A stretch of DNA of 64,000 nucleotides from Streptomyces griseofuscus (lineage in GTDB: Bacteria > Actinomycetota > Actinomycetes > Streptomycetales > Streptomycetaceae): positions 8,657,741 through 8,721,740 of the forward strand of contig NZ_CP051006.1 of the NCBI RefSeq assembly GCF_014673495.1, given 5' to 3'. Within the stretch, counting starts at the first letter, position 1, and each line of letters begins with the position of its first letter. The position numbers were made by a program, and so were the translations under genes. Positions 1 through 7,862 of the stretch are shown one piece after another. The notes below the pieces were generated by a model. That model was given only the letters and a program-made list of their open reading frames with translations. It made no database searches and had not been told where the DNA came from.

Positions 1-1
1 G

Positions 2-292
2 GACGCATGGCCCGAAGACCAACCGCCCCTCGAAGCACCTGAGGCTGCCGACAGCGGCGGCTGGGTCCACATGCGCCTCTACTGCCATGTTGACGACCTC
101 GAGCCGGGCATCGGCGATCACGGGGAAAGACACCTCATCCAGCTCTGGCCAGCACCCCAGGCACCCGCCGTGCATCCGGACATCAGCGACGCGGACCGGC
201 AGGCACGAGCCGCGTACGCCGCGGACATGGCCAGGCCCGTGGAGGACTACACGGTCGCATACCCCTTCACCTACGGCGACGAGGCCGGCTGA
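2..292 (+). CDS. hypothetical protein, C-terminal part, cut by left window edge
   Basis: The frame is open from the first bases of the window, so the true start may lie to the left; an internal ATG is at 71. The visible part is acidic and contains the segment MRLYCHVDDLEPGIGDHGER followed by HLIQLWPAP. A near-identical segment (MRLYCHVDDHEPGVGDRGEH, HLIQLWAAP) occurs at about 56216-56300, where it lies downstream of a broken NucA/NucB nuclease gene, so the two loci are paralogous. No function is recognised. The paired spacing in the second locus suggests a small protein made with a secreted nuclease, possibly an immunity partner, but that is inference. Confidence 0.6.
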   Translation, partial: DAWPEDQPPLEAPEAADSGGWVHMRLYCHVDDLEPGIGDHGERHLIQLWPAPQAPAVHPDISDADRQARAAYAADMARPVEDYTVAYPFTYGDEAG

Positions 293-756
293 TGTCCGTA
301 AGGTGATCACGGGCCATCACGCGAATTCAGAGCGAAGGGGGCTGATGGTGCAGCAGCCCCCGTACCTCGACCGCGTGACTGCCCGCCGCACACTTGGTGC
401 TGGCCCTCAGGCCCCGCACAGCATCCGCGCCGCCCAGGGCGACCTGCTCGACGCCCTCTCTTGAGTCCGTCTGCCCGACGTGGAGGAACTGCGGACCTGT
501 GGCGTACTCGGCGCTCAGCCGCCGGCGTCCCCGGCTTCACGGCGGACTCTCGGCGCCGGCGTAAGTGCCGACGCGGCCCCCCGATCTCGCCAGCTGACGC
601 TGGGCGGGCAGCCGGGCGCTACGAGCACGTCCCCCCTGTTTGCCAGGCGGGCGCTCATTGCCGTAGCCGTGCCGTGTGGTGCTGCTGGGCCGGGGGCCGT
701 TTGCGGGCCCGGCGCTCGCGGTGCCGCATCCACGCCAGCAGCACGTCCCGCTTGTG
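293..756. other. no convincing gene
   Basis: All six frames give only short Arg/Pro/Gly-rich translations typical of antisense GC-rich DNA. A 39-codon ORF with an ATG near 345 (ending 464) is the only candidate and matches nothing I recognise. Confidence 0.5.
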
Positions 757-861
757 CTAGGACTCCTGGGGCACGAGAGTCTGGACCAGCGCGAGAAGAC
801 CAGCCACTGCGACACCGACGATCACGGTGACGGCCACGAGCCACCAGGGCAGCGGTCGTCC
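757..861 (-). pseudogene. C-terminal remnant of a small membrane protein
   Basis: The minus strand reads a short basic stretch (RRRGRPLPWW) followed by one clear hydrophobic helix (LVAVTVIVGVAVAGLLALV) and a stop at 757. No start codon exists upstream in this frame before a stop near 909, and the coding signal ends near 862, where a transposase remnant on the other strand begins. It looks like the tail of a membrane protein truncated by an insertion. The family cannot be named. Confidence 0.4.
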
Positions 862-863
862 GC

Positions 864-1064
864 GCCGACGAAGGCGCCCGCCATCCCGTGCCGGGCGATC
901 TGAGCCCGCTTACCTGCAGCGAGATCGCACGTCTGTTCATTATGCTCATCGCCCAGCACGTCCACGACACGGCCCACCGGCTCCGCTGGTCCCACTGGAG
1001 ACGCCGCCACCAGGCCCGATCCCGAGCAAGCCATTACCGTCGTCAGGCTGCCGCCCCAGCGTGA
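864..1064 (+). pseudogene. transposase C-terminal fragment
   Basis: Frame 3 reads GDLSPLTCSEIARLF, then HRLRWSHWRRRHQARSRASHY and a stop at 1062-1064. The PLTC-EI-RLF followed by W-WRRRHQ-RAR-SHY pattern is the usual C-terminus of a large group of Streptomyces DDE transposases. No start codon or catalytic part is present, so this is only the 3-prime end of an insertion sequence. Its left border abuts the broken membrane protein at 757-861. Confidence 0.55.
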
Positions 1065-1120
1065 TCACGGGCCACATGCTTTCTGCTCTCGCAGCAGCCC
1101 GACCTCTGGTCATGCATCAG

Positions 1121-1564
1121 TCACCCTTGCTGGTCCAGCGCGGCGAGCAACTGGCTCGCGCGTCCGTCCGCTGCGGCGAAGGTGAGGTGGTCGTGGAAGT
1201 CGCGGGTCTCGACGATCAAGCCGTCCCTGATGCGCAGGACCTGGATGTTGGCGGTACGGAAGGTGCGGCCGGTGTCGGGGTACAGGCCCTCGTAGTCGAA
1301 CTCCGCGATCACGACCTCGGGGTCGTCGGTCTTGTGGACGTGGATGTTCTCGGCGCGCAGGCGGATCGCGTCGGCGGCCTCCAGGGCGGCGAAGCGCTTA
1401 CGGAGTTCGGCTCGGCCGTGGATACGGCGTGGGGGAACCGGCGAGAAGACGATCTCCACCTCGGCGTCCTCCGCGTAGAGTTCAGTGAGTTCGCCCCACT
1501 TGCCCGCAGAGATGAGACCGATCAACCGCCCGAAGATCTCCTGCGGCGTAGTTGGTGCAGACAT
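1121..1564 (-). CDS. SnoaL-like / nuclear transport factor 2 fold protein
   Basis: This 147-residue protein has the alpha+beta pattern of the NTF2/SnoaL superfamily. An N-terminal helix pair is followed by LTELYAEDAEVEI, an RIHGRAELRKRFAAL helix, and late strands (VVIAEFDYEG, NIQVLRIRDGLIVETRDFHD). Members are small-molecule isomerases, hydratases or hydrolases, and many are uncharacterised; no catalytic residues can be assigned here. The start at 1564 is chosen because GGAGG lies about 7 bases upstream of the ATG; an in-frame codon further upstream has no ribosome site. The gene is divergent from a TetR regulator across a 100-base region carrying a direct repeat, so it is the likely target of that repressor. 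Confidence 0.85.
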   Translation of the reverse strand: MSAPTTPQEIFGRLIGLISAGKWGELTELYAEDAEVEIVFSPVPPRRIHGRAELRKRFAALEAADAIRLRAENIHVHKTDDPEVVIAEFDYEGLYPDTGRTFRTANIQVLRIRDGLIVETRDFHDHLTFAAADGRASQLLAALDQQG

Positions 1565-1595
1565 GGCTGACCTCCGTGACCCTGCCACCTATAAT

Positions 1596-1643
1596 CGGAT
1601 AGGTGACTCCGTTTCCGAACGATACGGATACGTGACTCCGTTT
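1596..1643. promoter_or_regulatory. probable TetR operator: two direct repeats
   Basis: The 19-base word CGGATAGGTGACTCCGTTT (1596-1614) recurs at 1625-1643 with one change (G to C at base 7), a 29-base period. Both copies lie between the divergent SnoaL-like and TetR genes. A TATAAT-like hexamer at 1590-1595 precedes the first copy. Position and repetition suggest the binding site of the TetR protein encoded next door; this has not been tested. Confidence 0.55.
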
Positions 1644-1665
1644 GTCCAGGCATAGTGAGGCCCAC

Positions 1666-2301
1666 TTGACGACTGATCAGACTCCCCCCGTCGCGGGCGC
1701 GAAGCCCTTGCGCGCCGACGCACGGCGAAACCGCGCGCGGCTGCTGGAGGTCGCTGAGGCGGTCTTCACCGCGCGGGGCACCGGCGCGTCCACGGAGGAG
1801 ATCGCCCGCCATGCGAACGTCGGAATCGCCACCGTGTTCCGGCATTTCCCCACCAAGGAAGCCCTGTTGGAAGCGGTGCTCGTCCGGCGATTGGAACGGC
1901 TGGCCGAGGAGGGACGGCGTTTGGCGGCCGAGATAGGCCCAACGGACGCTCTCTTCGCGTTCTTCGACCTGGTGCTGGATCAGTCTCCGGTTAGGAATGC
2001 CTTCGCTGCGGCGCTCGCGGACGCGGGAGTCGATGTCCGGGCCGCCACCTCCGAGGCTGGACGTGCCCTGGGCCAGGTGCTTATCGCGCTCCTCGATGGC
2101 GCCCAGCGGGCTGGCGTGGTGCGACGGGACCTGGAGGTACCGGAGCTGACGGCGATCCTGGTGGGCACCTGCCGCATGTTGGAGCACCTGGACGGCCACC
2201 CGGAGTCAGCGAAGCGCGCCCGCGCGGTCGTCCGCGACGGGCTGAAGGCGTGCACCGGGAGCGTTGAAGGACCCTCGCCGCACGGACATTGCCGCCCCTG
2301 A
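1666..2301 (+). CDS. TetR family transcriptional regulator
   Basis: The N-terminal DNA-binding domain is clear: RADARRNRARLLEVAEAVF, then an STEEIARHANVGIATVFRHF helix-turn-helix and PTKEALLEAVL. The C-terminal ligand domain is helical and resembles the common Streptomyces group with a C-terminal SBP-type domain (helices around FFDLVLDQSP and GTCRMLEHLDGHP). The TTG at 1666 is preferred because GTGAGG lies about 5 bases upstream; another in-frame TTG at 1642 would add eight residues. It probably represses itself and the divergent SnoaL-like gene through the repeats at 1596-1643. The ligand is unknown. Confidence 0.88.
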   Translation: MTTDQTPPVAGAKPLRADARRNRARLLEVAEAVFTARGTGASTEEIARHANVGIATVFRHFPTKEALLEAVLVRRLERLAEEGRRLAAEIGPTDALFAFFDLVLDQSPVRNAFAAALADAGVDVRAATSEAGRALGQVLIALLDGAQRAGVVRRDLEVPELTAILVGTCRMLEHLDGHPESAKRARAVVRDGLKACTGSVEGPSPHGHCRP

Positions 2302-2381
2302 AAGCGGAGCGGACAGCCTACGCTCCGGGCAGCCTGAAACCGTAAGGATCACGATCTACGGCTGGAGTACGGACCCTAGAC

Positions 2382-2414
2382 GCGTCACCGAGGTTCGCAC
2401 GGAGTTCACACGGC
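2382..2414. promoter_or_regulatory. PHO box-like direct repeats (PhoP site)
   Basis: Adjacent 11-base units read GCGTCACCGAG (2382-2392), GTTCGCACGGA (2393-2403) and GTTCACACGGC (2404-2414). The 11-base period and the GTTCA core match the PhoP-binding PHO box of Streptomyces, which is built from 11-base direct-repeat units. The site lies 82 bases upstream of a secreted metallophosphoesterase, a natural phosphate-starvation target. Confidence 0.6.
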
Positions 2415-2425
2415 CGTCAGAACGT

Positions 2426-2437
2426 GTTGGTACCAAC
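2426..2437. promoter_or_regulatory. 12-base palindrome upstream of metallophosphoesterase
   Basis: GTTGGTACCAAC is a perfect palindrome 59 bases before the metallophosphoesterase start. It could be an operator, but a single short palindrome in such DNA may be chance. Confidence 0.25.
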
Positions 2438-2495
2438 TCGCCGGATGGGCTGTCTAACGTGCGCTGATCACTCCCGAAGTTGGAAGGACACGCAC

Positions 2496-3659
2496 ATGAG
2501 ACGCGCCACCAAGGTCTCCTCTGCAGCTGTCGGCCTGGCCGTCCTCGCGGTCACCGGCACCGCCGTCGCCGCCGCGAACCAGAGCGACAACCACTGGCCC
2601 TACGCCCACCACAGCGCGGCCTCGTACACCCTGGCGGCTGTCGGCGACATCGCCTGCGAGCCCGACGACGACGAGAACGCCGCCACCCCGGCGTCGCTCA
2701 AGTGCGGCAGCCCCACCCTGGGCGGCATGAGCGCCGAGTTCGCCACCGCAAAGCAGGCCACGGACATGCACCCCGATGCCGTGGCACTGCTGGGCGACGA
2801 GCAGTACCAGGTCGGCAAGCTGACCGACTTCGAGAAATCCTTCGAGCAGGCATGGGGAGGACTGAAGATGCTGGAGCGTCCGGCGCCCGGCAACCACGAG
2901 TACTACCCGTACACGAAGAAGGGCGACGACGAGAAGGGGCAGAACGGCGCCGGCTACTTCGGCTACTTCAACGGCCACGACCAGGCCGGCACGCCGAACA
3001 CCCAGGGCCAGGCCGGCGACGACACCGCCGACAACCAGGGGTGGTACTCCTACGACCTCGGCAATTGGCACATCATCTCGCTCAACGCCGAGTGCGACTC
3101 CGACGCCTTCACACACGACTGCTCCACGACGGACAACGGCCTCCTCGGCCAGGAAACCCAGTGGCTCTCGAACGACCTGGCCGCCAACAACCGTCCGTGC
3201 ACGATCGCGTACTGGCACCAGGCGACCTTCAGCGCCACGACGGCCTCGACCGCCACGGTGCCCGCGTCCGCGCCGGGCGCCGGCGGCGCGGAGGGCGCAG
3301 CGACCGACGCGTGGTGGAAGCTCCTCTACCAGCACCACGCCACGCTCATCCTCAACGGTCACGAGCACGCGTACGCCCGGCTGCGCCCGATGAACCCCGC
3401 CGGCCAGTCCGACCCGGCCCACGGCATCCCGGAGTTCATCGTGGGCTCCGGCGGCGAGGCCCTCGACACCCTCGCCGGCTCGCCCGGCGACTACGACAAC
3501 CCCAATGTGGTCACCGCCCAGGCCGGCGCCTTCGGCGTCATGAAGCTCACCCTCAAGCCCCACAGTTACAGCTGGGACTACAAACCCGTCCTGCCCGGCC
3601 CCGGCTTCGACTCCACGGCGCTGAAGTACAGCGACTCCGGGAGCGGCACCTGCAAGTGA
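2496..3659 (+). CDS. secreted metallophosphoesterase (calcineurin-like)
   Basis: This 387-residue protein starts with a signal peptide (basic MRRATK, hydrophobic core, cleavage likely near AVAAA). Metal-site motifs of the calcineurin-like phosphoesterase fold follow in order: AAVGDIAC, LLGDEQYQVG, PGNHEYYPY, YWHQATF and LNGHEHAYARL. It should act outside the cell on phosphoesters with a dinuclear metal centre; substrates may be phosphomonoesters or nucleotides. The ATG at 2496 has GGAAGG about 8 bases upstream; longer in-frame alternatives lack a ribosome site and would bury the signal peptide. PHO-box-like repeats upstream fit induction by phosphate starvation. Confidence 0.9.
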   Translation: MRRATKVSSAAVGLAVLAVTGTAVAAANQSDNHWPYAHHSAASYTLAAVGDIACEPDDDENAATPASLKCGSPTLGGMSAEFATAKQATDMHPDAVALLGDEQYQVGKLTDFEKSFEQAWGGLKMLERPAPGNHEYYPYTKKGDDEKGQNGAGYFGYFNGHDQAGTPNTQGQAGDDTADNQGWYSYDLGNWHIISLNAECDSDAFTHDCSTTDNGLLGQETQWLSNDLAANNRPCTIAYWHQATFSATTASTATVPASAPGAGGAEGAATDAWWKLLYQHHATLILNGHEHAYARLRPMNPAGQSDPAHGIPEFIVGSGGEALDTLAGSPGDYDNPNVVTAQAGAFGVMKLTLKPHSYSWDYKPVLPGPGFDSTALKYSDSGSGTCK

Positions 3660-3792
3660 CGCCCCGCCCGGGCGGAACAGGCACCGGCTGCACACGCACG
3701 GGAGACGGCCTCACGGCGACGCTGTCGAGCCCACCATATGTCCAGACACGCGGCATGGGGCGCCTGGCCAGGGAAGATGCCGCGAGGCCGCG

Positions 3793-4140
3793 GTGAAATC
3801 TGCCGGACTACTCGACGGTCGCCGCCTGGAAAGTGGGCTTCAGCCGCAGGACATGGGTGGGGGCGAAGGGGATCAGGTTCTCGTGCCGGTCCGGCAGAGC
3901 GGCGTCGTTGCCCCTGTGAGAGCGCACCGCCCAGGGCCCGTCGCGGTGGCTGCTGTTCCGGAGCTGCGGCCCGAAGCGTGTCGTCGTCCGCGCCCGGGGC
4001 GGCCTGCCGGAGGTTCTCGGCGACGGTCGCGTCGGCGATCTACTCCTCCGCTTCAACGAGGGTGAGCGAGTCGGCGATCGCATGGGCGGGCAAAGACTCG
4101 ACAGGTACGCCATCGAGCAGCACCGACCGGGAGCGGCAGT
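3793..4140 (-). pseudogene. ABC exporter ATPase remnant plus an unidentified tail
   Basis: On the minus strand one frame reads VLLDGVPVESLP, SLTLVEAEE, stop, then IADATVAENLRQAAPGADDD. This matches the segment between the Walker A and signature motifs of ABC exporter nucleotide-binding domains (LLDGVP, then V-xx-EA, then ATVAENLR), broken by a stop codon. Nearer 3800 another frame gives AVRSHRGNDAALPDRHENLI ending at 3808, which I do not recognise. Walker A, the signature and Walker B are absent. The fragment directly follows the IS110 remnant at 4143-4640. Confidence 0.4.
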
Positions 4141-4142
4141 CG

Positions 4143-4640
4143 AGACGCGTCCGGCCAGAGTCTGGCCAGGTCGTCCAAGATCTGCGCGGCGACGTCCTCT
4201 CCGGGCAGTGCGGTCTGCTGGGCCCCAGCAGCTGCGATCGCTGTGGCCGCGACGGTGTCGGCATCGCGCACGCTGCGGTTGGCCAGCCAGGCCGTCAGCC
4301 TCGCCCGGCCACGGCGGCTGAGGGCGGCAGGAGTCTGGTAGCCGGTCGGCAAGACGAGCGCGCCCTTGTGGACGGAGGAGTCGAAAGCACGCTCCAGCGC
4401 CCGGAAGACACCGGTGAGCACGTCACGCAGCTGGTTGTCGCTCGGCCACCAGGTACGACCGGCGCGCGGTCAGCATCGCGAGATCGGCGGCCAGCTGGGC
4501 AGGCACCTCGATGGCGGTAAGTCGCTGCGGTGACGGGCGGTTTCGGCGATGACGTAGGCGTCGCGGGCATCAACGGAGGCCATCGCGGAGCGCACTGCGA
4601 GCGGAGTCCACTCGGTGCGCCCCACTGGGTGGGGGGTGCG
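4143..4640 (-). pseudogene. IS110-family transposase remnant
   Basis: Minus-strand segments in two or three frames can be joined to an IS110 transposase middle region: SVDARDAYVIAETARHRSDL, then LTARRSYLVAERQ, then RDVLTGVFRALERAF and GALVLPTGYQTPAALSRRGR. VDARDAYVIAETAR is the usual IS110 (TDAKDAYVIA-type) motif. Single-base shifts near 4515 and 4445 break the frame, and the N- and C-terminal domains are missing. It is a different IS110 lineage from the intact copy at 5479-6693. Confidence 0.65.
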
Positions 4641-4929
4641 TTCCATGGCGCGCAACTCAGCGCACCGCCCGCGCCGGTCCGCACCCGCGCGCCACCGCCC
4701 CGGCCATCCGGTGCACGCGTAGCGCATGCCGCCCGCGTCGCGTCGGCCTCTACGATCTGCGCGCGGGACAGACCCCGGCACAGAAGGCCGCGAGGGCGGC
4801 ATGCGGGCAGCAGCCGAAGAAGCGGCCCGGCAAGGCGCAGCGCGAGGCGACCAAGCGGGCGCAGGCGGCGAAGAAGACGGGCGGCGGGAAGGGCGCGAAG
4901 AAGACGGCGGCTTCGTTCCGGACCCGGAC
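4641..4929. other. spacer with a Lys/Arg-rich coding-like fragment
   Basis: No complete gene is present. On the plus strand about 4745-4930 reads VGLYDLRAGQTPAQKAAR and then a run rich in KK, KR and AKK ending KTAASF. This resembles the basic tail of a DNA-binding protein, but no start or fold is visible. The sequence joins the dehydrogenase remnant abruptly near 4930. Confidence 0.3.
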
Positions 4930-5398
4930 TGAAACCCAGGGCGAACTGGCTCCCCATCCGCAGCCCGAAGACCTCCTCGAGCACCGAGCCCAGGACGGTC
5001 CGGGTCGTGCCCAGGTAGCTGGTGGACTCCAGTACCACCAACGCCCCCTCGTGCAGGTAGCGGCCCAAGGTCCGGCCGGCCGCGATCACCTCGTCGTGCA
5101 GTGCGTCGGCCCCGCGATCACCGCCACGTCGAACCCGGCCGCGTCGTCCGGCGTCGCGGTGGGTTGGTAAGTGCCGTCACGCAGCAGCGGCCCCAACTGC
5201 GCCGCGGTGATGTCCTCGACCGGCGAACTGCCGCAGGCCAGGTCCTCGGCCCGTTGCGCATCAATGTCAGCCCCACCACGCGATGGCCATCTGAGCGGCG
5301 CGTAACGCCAGCGGAAGACGCACATAGCCCTGGCCGACCACCACGACCCGTAAGAAAGCCACATCCGCGGGACAGCCGGCCTCCTGCCGGCTGACCAA
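4930..5398 (-). pseudogene. UDP-glucose/UDP-ManNAc dehydrogenase N-terminal remnant
   Basis: Three minus-strand frames together give a nucleotide-sugar dehydrogenase start: VAFLRVVVVGQGYVRLPLA (Rossmann G-x-G-x-x motif), then DIDAQRAEDLACGSSPVEDI, FDVAVIAGPT, and GRYLHEGALVVLESTSYLGT with LRMGSQFALGFSP. Frameshifts lie near 5280 and 5090. The catalytic cysteine domain is missing because the gene ends at about 4930. The intact IS110 element begins just upstream of the remnant's 5-prime end. Confidence 0.6.
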
Positions 5399-5410
5399 GG
5401 TCGTCCGTGC

Positions 5411-6870
5411 GGGGGGGGGGGGTGTCTCTATGTCCTTCGTCAAGGACGTGGTGCCTGGTATGCGGGTGTTTGGGGCGGTCATGCGGCGAGAGTGACGTCG
5501 GGGGTCCGGGATTCGTAGAAGGTGCCGTCGCGGAGCATGGCGAACAGGACGCTGATGCGTTGGCGGGCGAGTCGGAGGAGGGCCTGGGTGTGGGTTTTGC
5601 CGCGGGCTCTTTGCCGGTCGTAGTAGGTGCGCGATGCCGGGTCGGCGTTCATGCAGGCGAAGGCGGAGAGGAACATTGCGCGTTTGAGCTGTCTGTTTCC
5701 TCCTCGTGGTGCGTGCTCGCCATGAATCGAGGTTCCCGACGACCTGGTCGTGGGGGCGAGGCCGGCGTAGGAGGCGAGGTGGGCGGCACTGGCGAAGCTG
5801 GTGCCGTCGCCGACGGTGACCAGCAGGACGGCGGCGGTCCTGACTCCGACTCCCGGCATCGAAGTCAGGACCTGGTGAAGAGGGTGAGCCTCCAGCAGAC
5901 TGTTGATCTGGGCTTCCAGGGCCCGGCGCTGGTCGTGGACCGCGGCCAGCGAGCGGGCCAGCGACGGGATGACCACGTCGAGGGTGCCGGTTCCCGGGAC
6001 CACGACGGTCTGCTCGTCGAGTGCGGTGAAGACGTCGTCGATCAGCCGGGCGGCCATGCGAGGGGCCTTGGGCCGGATCACCTCGACGAGTCTGCGACGG
6101 CCGGCCTTCCGTAGTGCGGCCGGGGATCCGTATCGCTCGAGGAGCCAGGTGACGGCGGCGTGGTCCAGTCTCGGGCCGAGCACGCGCTCAAGGCTGGGGT
6201 GGAACTGGGTGAGCAGGCCGCGGATCCGGTTGGAGGTTCGGGTGGCTTCGGCGGCGAGGTCCTGGTCGAAGCCGGTCAGCACCGTGAGCTCGGCAGTGAT
6301 CTCGTCGGTCAGCTCCAGCGACCGCAGAGTGTGAGGCATCGTCCGGGCGGCGTCCGCGATGACGGCCGCGTCCTTCGCGTCGGTTTTCGCCTCTCCCGGA
6401 TAGAGGTCGGCGATCCGTCGCATCGCGAGTCCGGGCAGGTAGGCGACCTCGCAGTCCGCATCGCGGGCGACGGTCAGGGGCAGGGCGCCGATCGAGGCGG
6501 GCTGGTCCACGATCACCAGGACAGTGCCGAACTTGGCCTTGAGTTTGTCGAACACGGCCCGCAGCTTCGGTTCGCTGTTGGGCATCGGCTTGTCGAAGAC
6601 CTTCTTCCCGGCCGGCGTGAGCCCGTGGCCATGGTGGGCTGTCTTGCCGACGTCCAACCCGAGGAAGACGCCTATGTCTTCGGTGTCTAACATCGCACGA
6701 CTCCAGAGGTGTTGACCGCGCCGGCCTCGGCGGTGGCACCGTGCTCGCGCATCCACGTTATGCAGACCTGCCGCCCGCGAACTGCCCGGCATTGCGCCGG
6801 GCCGGGCGGTGGCCGGGTCTCTCATCAGCGTCTCCGACGGCACCTCCCGGGCCCGGCGACACCACCCCCC
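5411..6870 (-). mobile_element. IS110-family insertion sequence (ends tentative)
   Basis: The element carries one intact DEDD transposase. IS110 elements lack standard terminal inverted repeats, so the ends are guesses: a run of twelve G (5411-5422) followed by TGTC at the left, and at the right (6858-6870) GACACCACCCCCC, whose complement is also G-rich followed by GGTGTC. No target duplication is visible. The left end touches a truncated dehydrogenase gene. Confidence 0.45.
5479..6693 (-). CDS. IS110-family transposase (DEDD type)
   Basis: This 404-residue recombinase has the RuvC-like N-terminal domain (FLGLDVGK with the first acidic residue, VIVDQPASIG, EAKTDAKDAAVIADAAR) and the C-terminal Transposase_20 domain (SMPGVGVRTAAVLL, ASYAGLAPTTRSSG, APRGGNRQLKRAMFLSAF). 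IS110 enzymes mobilise the element as a circle, guided in some members by a bridge RNA from the non-coding ends. The ATG at 6693 is preceded by GGAG about 8 bases upstream; the frame extends further but without a ribosome site. The gene is full length and appears functional. The 5-prime flank to about 6870 is where a bridge RNA would be sought. Confidence 0.92.
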   Translation of the reverse strand: MLDTEDIGVFLGLDVGKTAHHGHGLTPAGKKVFDKPMPNSEPKLRAVFDKLKAKFGTVLVIVDQPASIGALPLTVARDADCEVAYLPGLAMRRIADLYPGEAKTDAKDAAVIADAARTMPHTLRSLELTDEITAELTVLTGFDQDLAAEATRTSNRIRGLLTQFHPSLERVLGPRLDHAAVTWLLERYGSPAALRKAGRRRLVEVIRPKAPRMAARLIDDVFTALDEQTVVVPGTGTLDVVIPSLARSLAAVHDQRRALEAQINSLLEAHPLHQVLTSMPGVGVRTAAVLLVTVGDGTSFASAAHLASYAGLAPTTRSSGTSIHGEHAPRGGNRQLKRAMFLSAFACMNADPASRTYYDRQRARGKTHTQALLRLARQRISVLFAMLRDGTFYESRTPDVTLAA

Positions 6871-7094
6871 AGGTCATTCGTTCGACAGAGGGGACACAGT
6901 CATACCGGGCCCGGAGGCCAGCGGCCCCATTGCAGGACCGCGAAAAACATAACGGGGGGAGAGAGAGAGTGGCACACGGCCCGGGGTGGCCGTGACTGGT
7001 AGGGGAATCAGTCATACAGGTGTCCCAGGAGGGCGCCCTGTCCGGACTGCAAGGACGTGGGCGTTCTCCTGGCCCATCCACCGCTCCGGTGCGG
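6871..7094. other. no gene recognised
   Basis: The flank of the insertion sequence contains a GAGAGAGAGAG run near 6960 and no supported ORF. Confidence 0.4.
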
Positions 7095-7290
7095 GCTCGG
7101 TCAGCTCAGTTCGGCTTCCAGAGCTCGGGCGTGCTCGTCGCCGGGCTGGCGCGGGAGGGGCGGACGGCGTTCAAATACGTGGCGGCCGACACCGGCGAGG
7201 TCAAGGAAGCGGCTCAGCCCGTCCGCGAGAGAGGGATCCCGCACGACAAGGTGTGGATCATGCAGCTGGCCGCGAATGATGTGCCGGTTC
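7095..7290 (+). pseudogene. possible QueE-like radical SAM C-terminal remnant
   Basis: One plus frame reads LAREGRTAFKYVAADTGEV and then ERGIPHDKVWIM, resembling the late part of 7-carboxy-7-deazaguanine synthase (AFKYV, then G-IP-VWIMPEG). The PEG that should follow is replaced by unrelated sequence, and no N-terminal CxxxCxxC motif is present. A fragment at best; the call is tentative. Confidence 0.3.
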
Positions 7291-7473
7291 GGTGGCGCGG
7301 CGCGTGCCGAGTGTGCGGCGCTGGTCGTGGCGGCGGACGTGGACGCCGAGGTGCCACCATGTCCCAGTTTGCCTGCCGACCAGGGGCAGCGTGTCAGGGA
7401 GCGACGATGTCGTCTCAGAGGGGTCCTGAGAGCACTCGTGAGCGCCGGAACAGCCGACGAGGAGGTTCCGGTC

Positions 7474-7824
7474 ATGAAGGAGTCGTCGCAGAGCGCTACG
7501 GTCGTGGCTCTCCTGGCGGATCCGGACGCGCCGACGGAAGTCGCGCAGCGCATGGCGCGGATACTTCCTGCTCGGCTCGCCGACAAGTCGGACCAGGGGC
7601 GACAGTTCGACGTAGAGGTGATCAGTGATCAGTGAGCCCTTCACTGCGGGGACCGAGGAGCTGTCCACGTCGAGGCGCCGGATCATGGACCGCAGGCATG
7701 CGGAGCATTGGGACATCGTCGTGGCCATCACCGATCTTCCGCTGTACTCGCACGGGCGCAAGCTCGTGGATCGAAACCGGTCGTGCGCGCACGGCACGTT
7801 GGTGTCGCGAGCGGGAACGGGCCG
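7474..7824 (+). pseudogene. frameshifted N-terminal half of a Streptomyces hypothetical (membrane?) protein
   Basis: The ATG at 7474 has GAGGAGG about 8 bases upstream. The first frame reads ATVVALLADPDAPTEVAQRM, then ARILPARL and DVEVISDQ, stop. The next frame continues ISEPFTAGTEELSTSRRRIM and EHWDIVVAITDLPLY. The join is explained by a 7-base tandem duplication (GATCAGT at 7620-7626 and 7627-7633): removing one copy restores VEVISEP. The sequence then diverges near 7820, so the C-terminal part is gone. The intact family (VVADPDAPTE start, VCLTDLPL motif) is common in Streptomyces, function unknown. Confidence 0.55.
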
Positions 7825-7862
7825 GACGGGGTGGTGTCCGGGTCCGGCCCGTCTGTGGGTTG

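Noticed and set aside
515..970. A 151-codon minus-strand open frame
   Set aside because: Its translation is Arg/Pro/Ser-rich with no motif, and it runs antisense through the transposase remnant, whose plus-strand frame has recognisable sequence.
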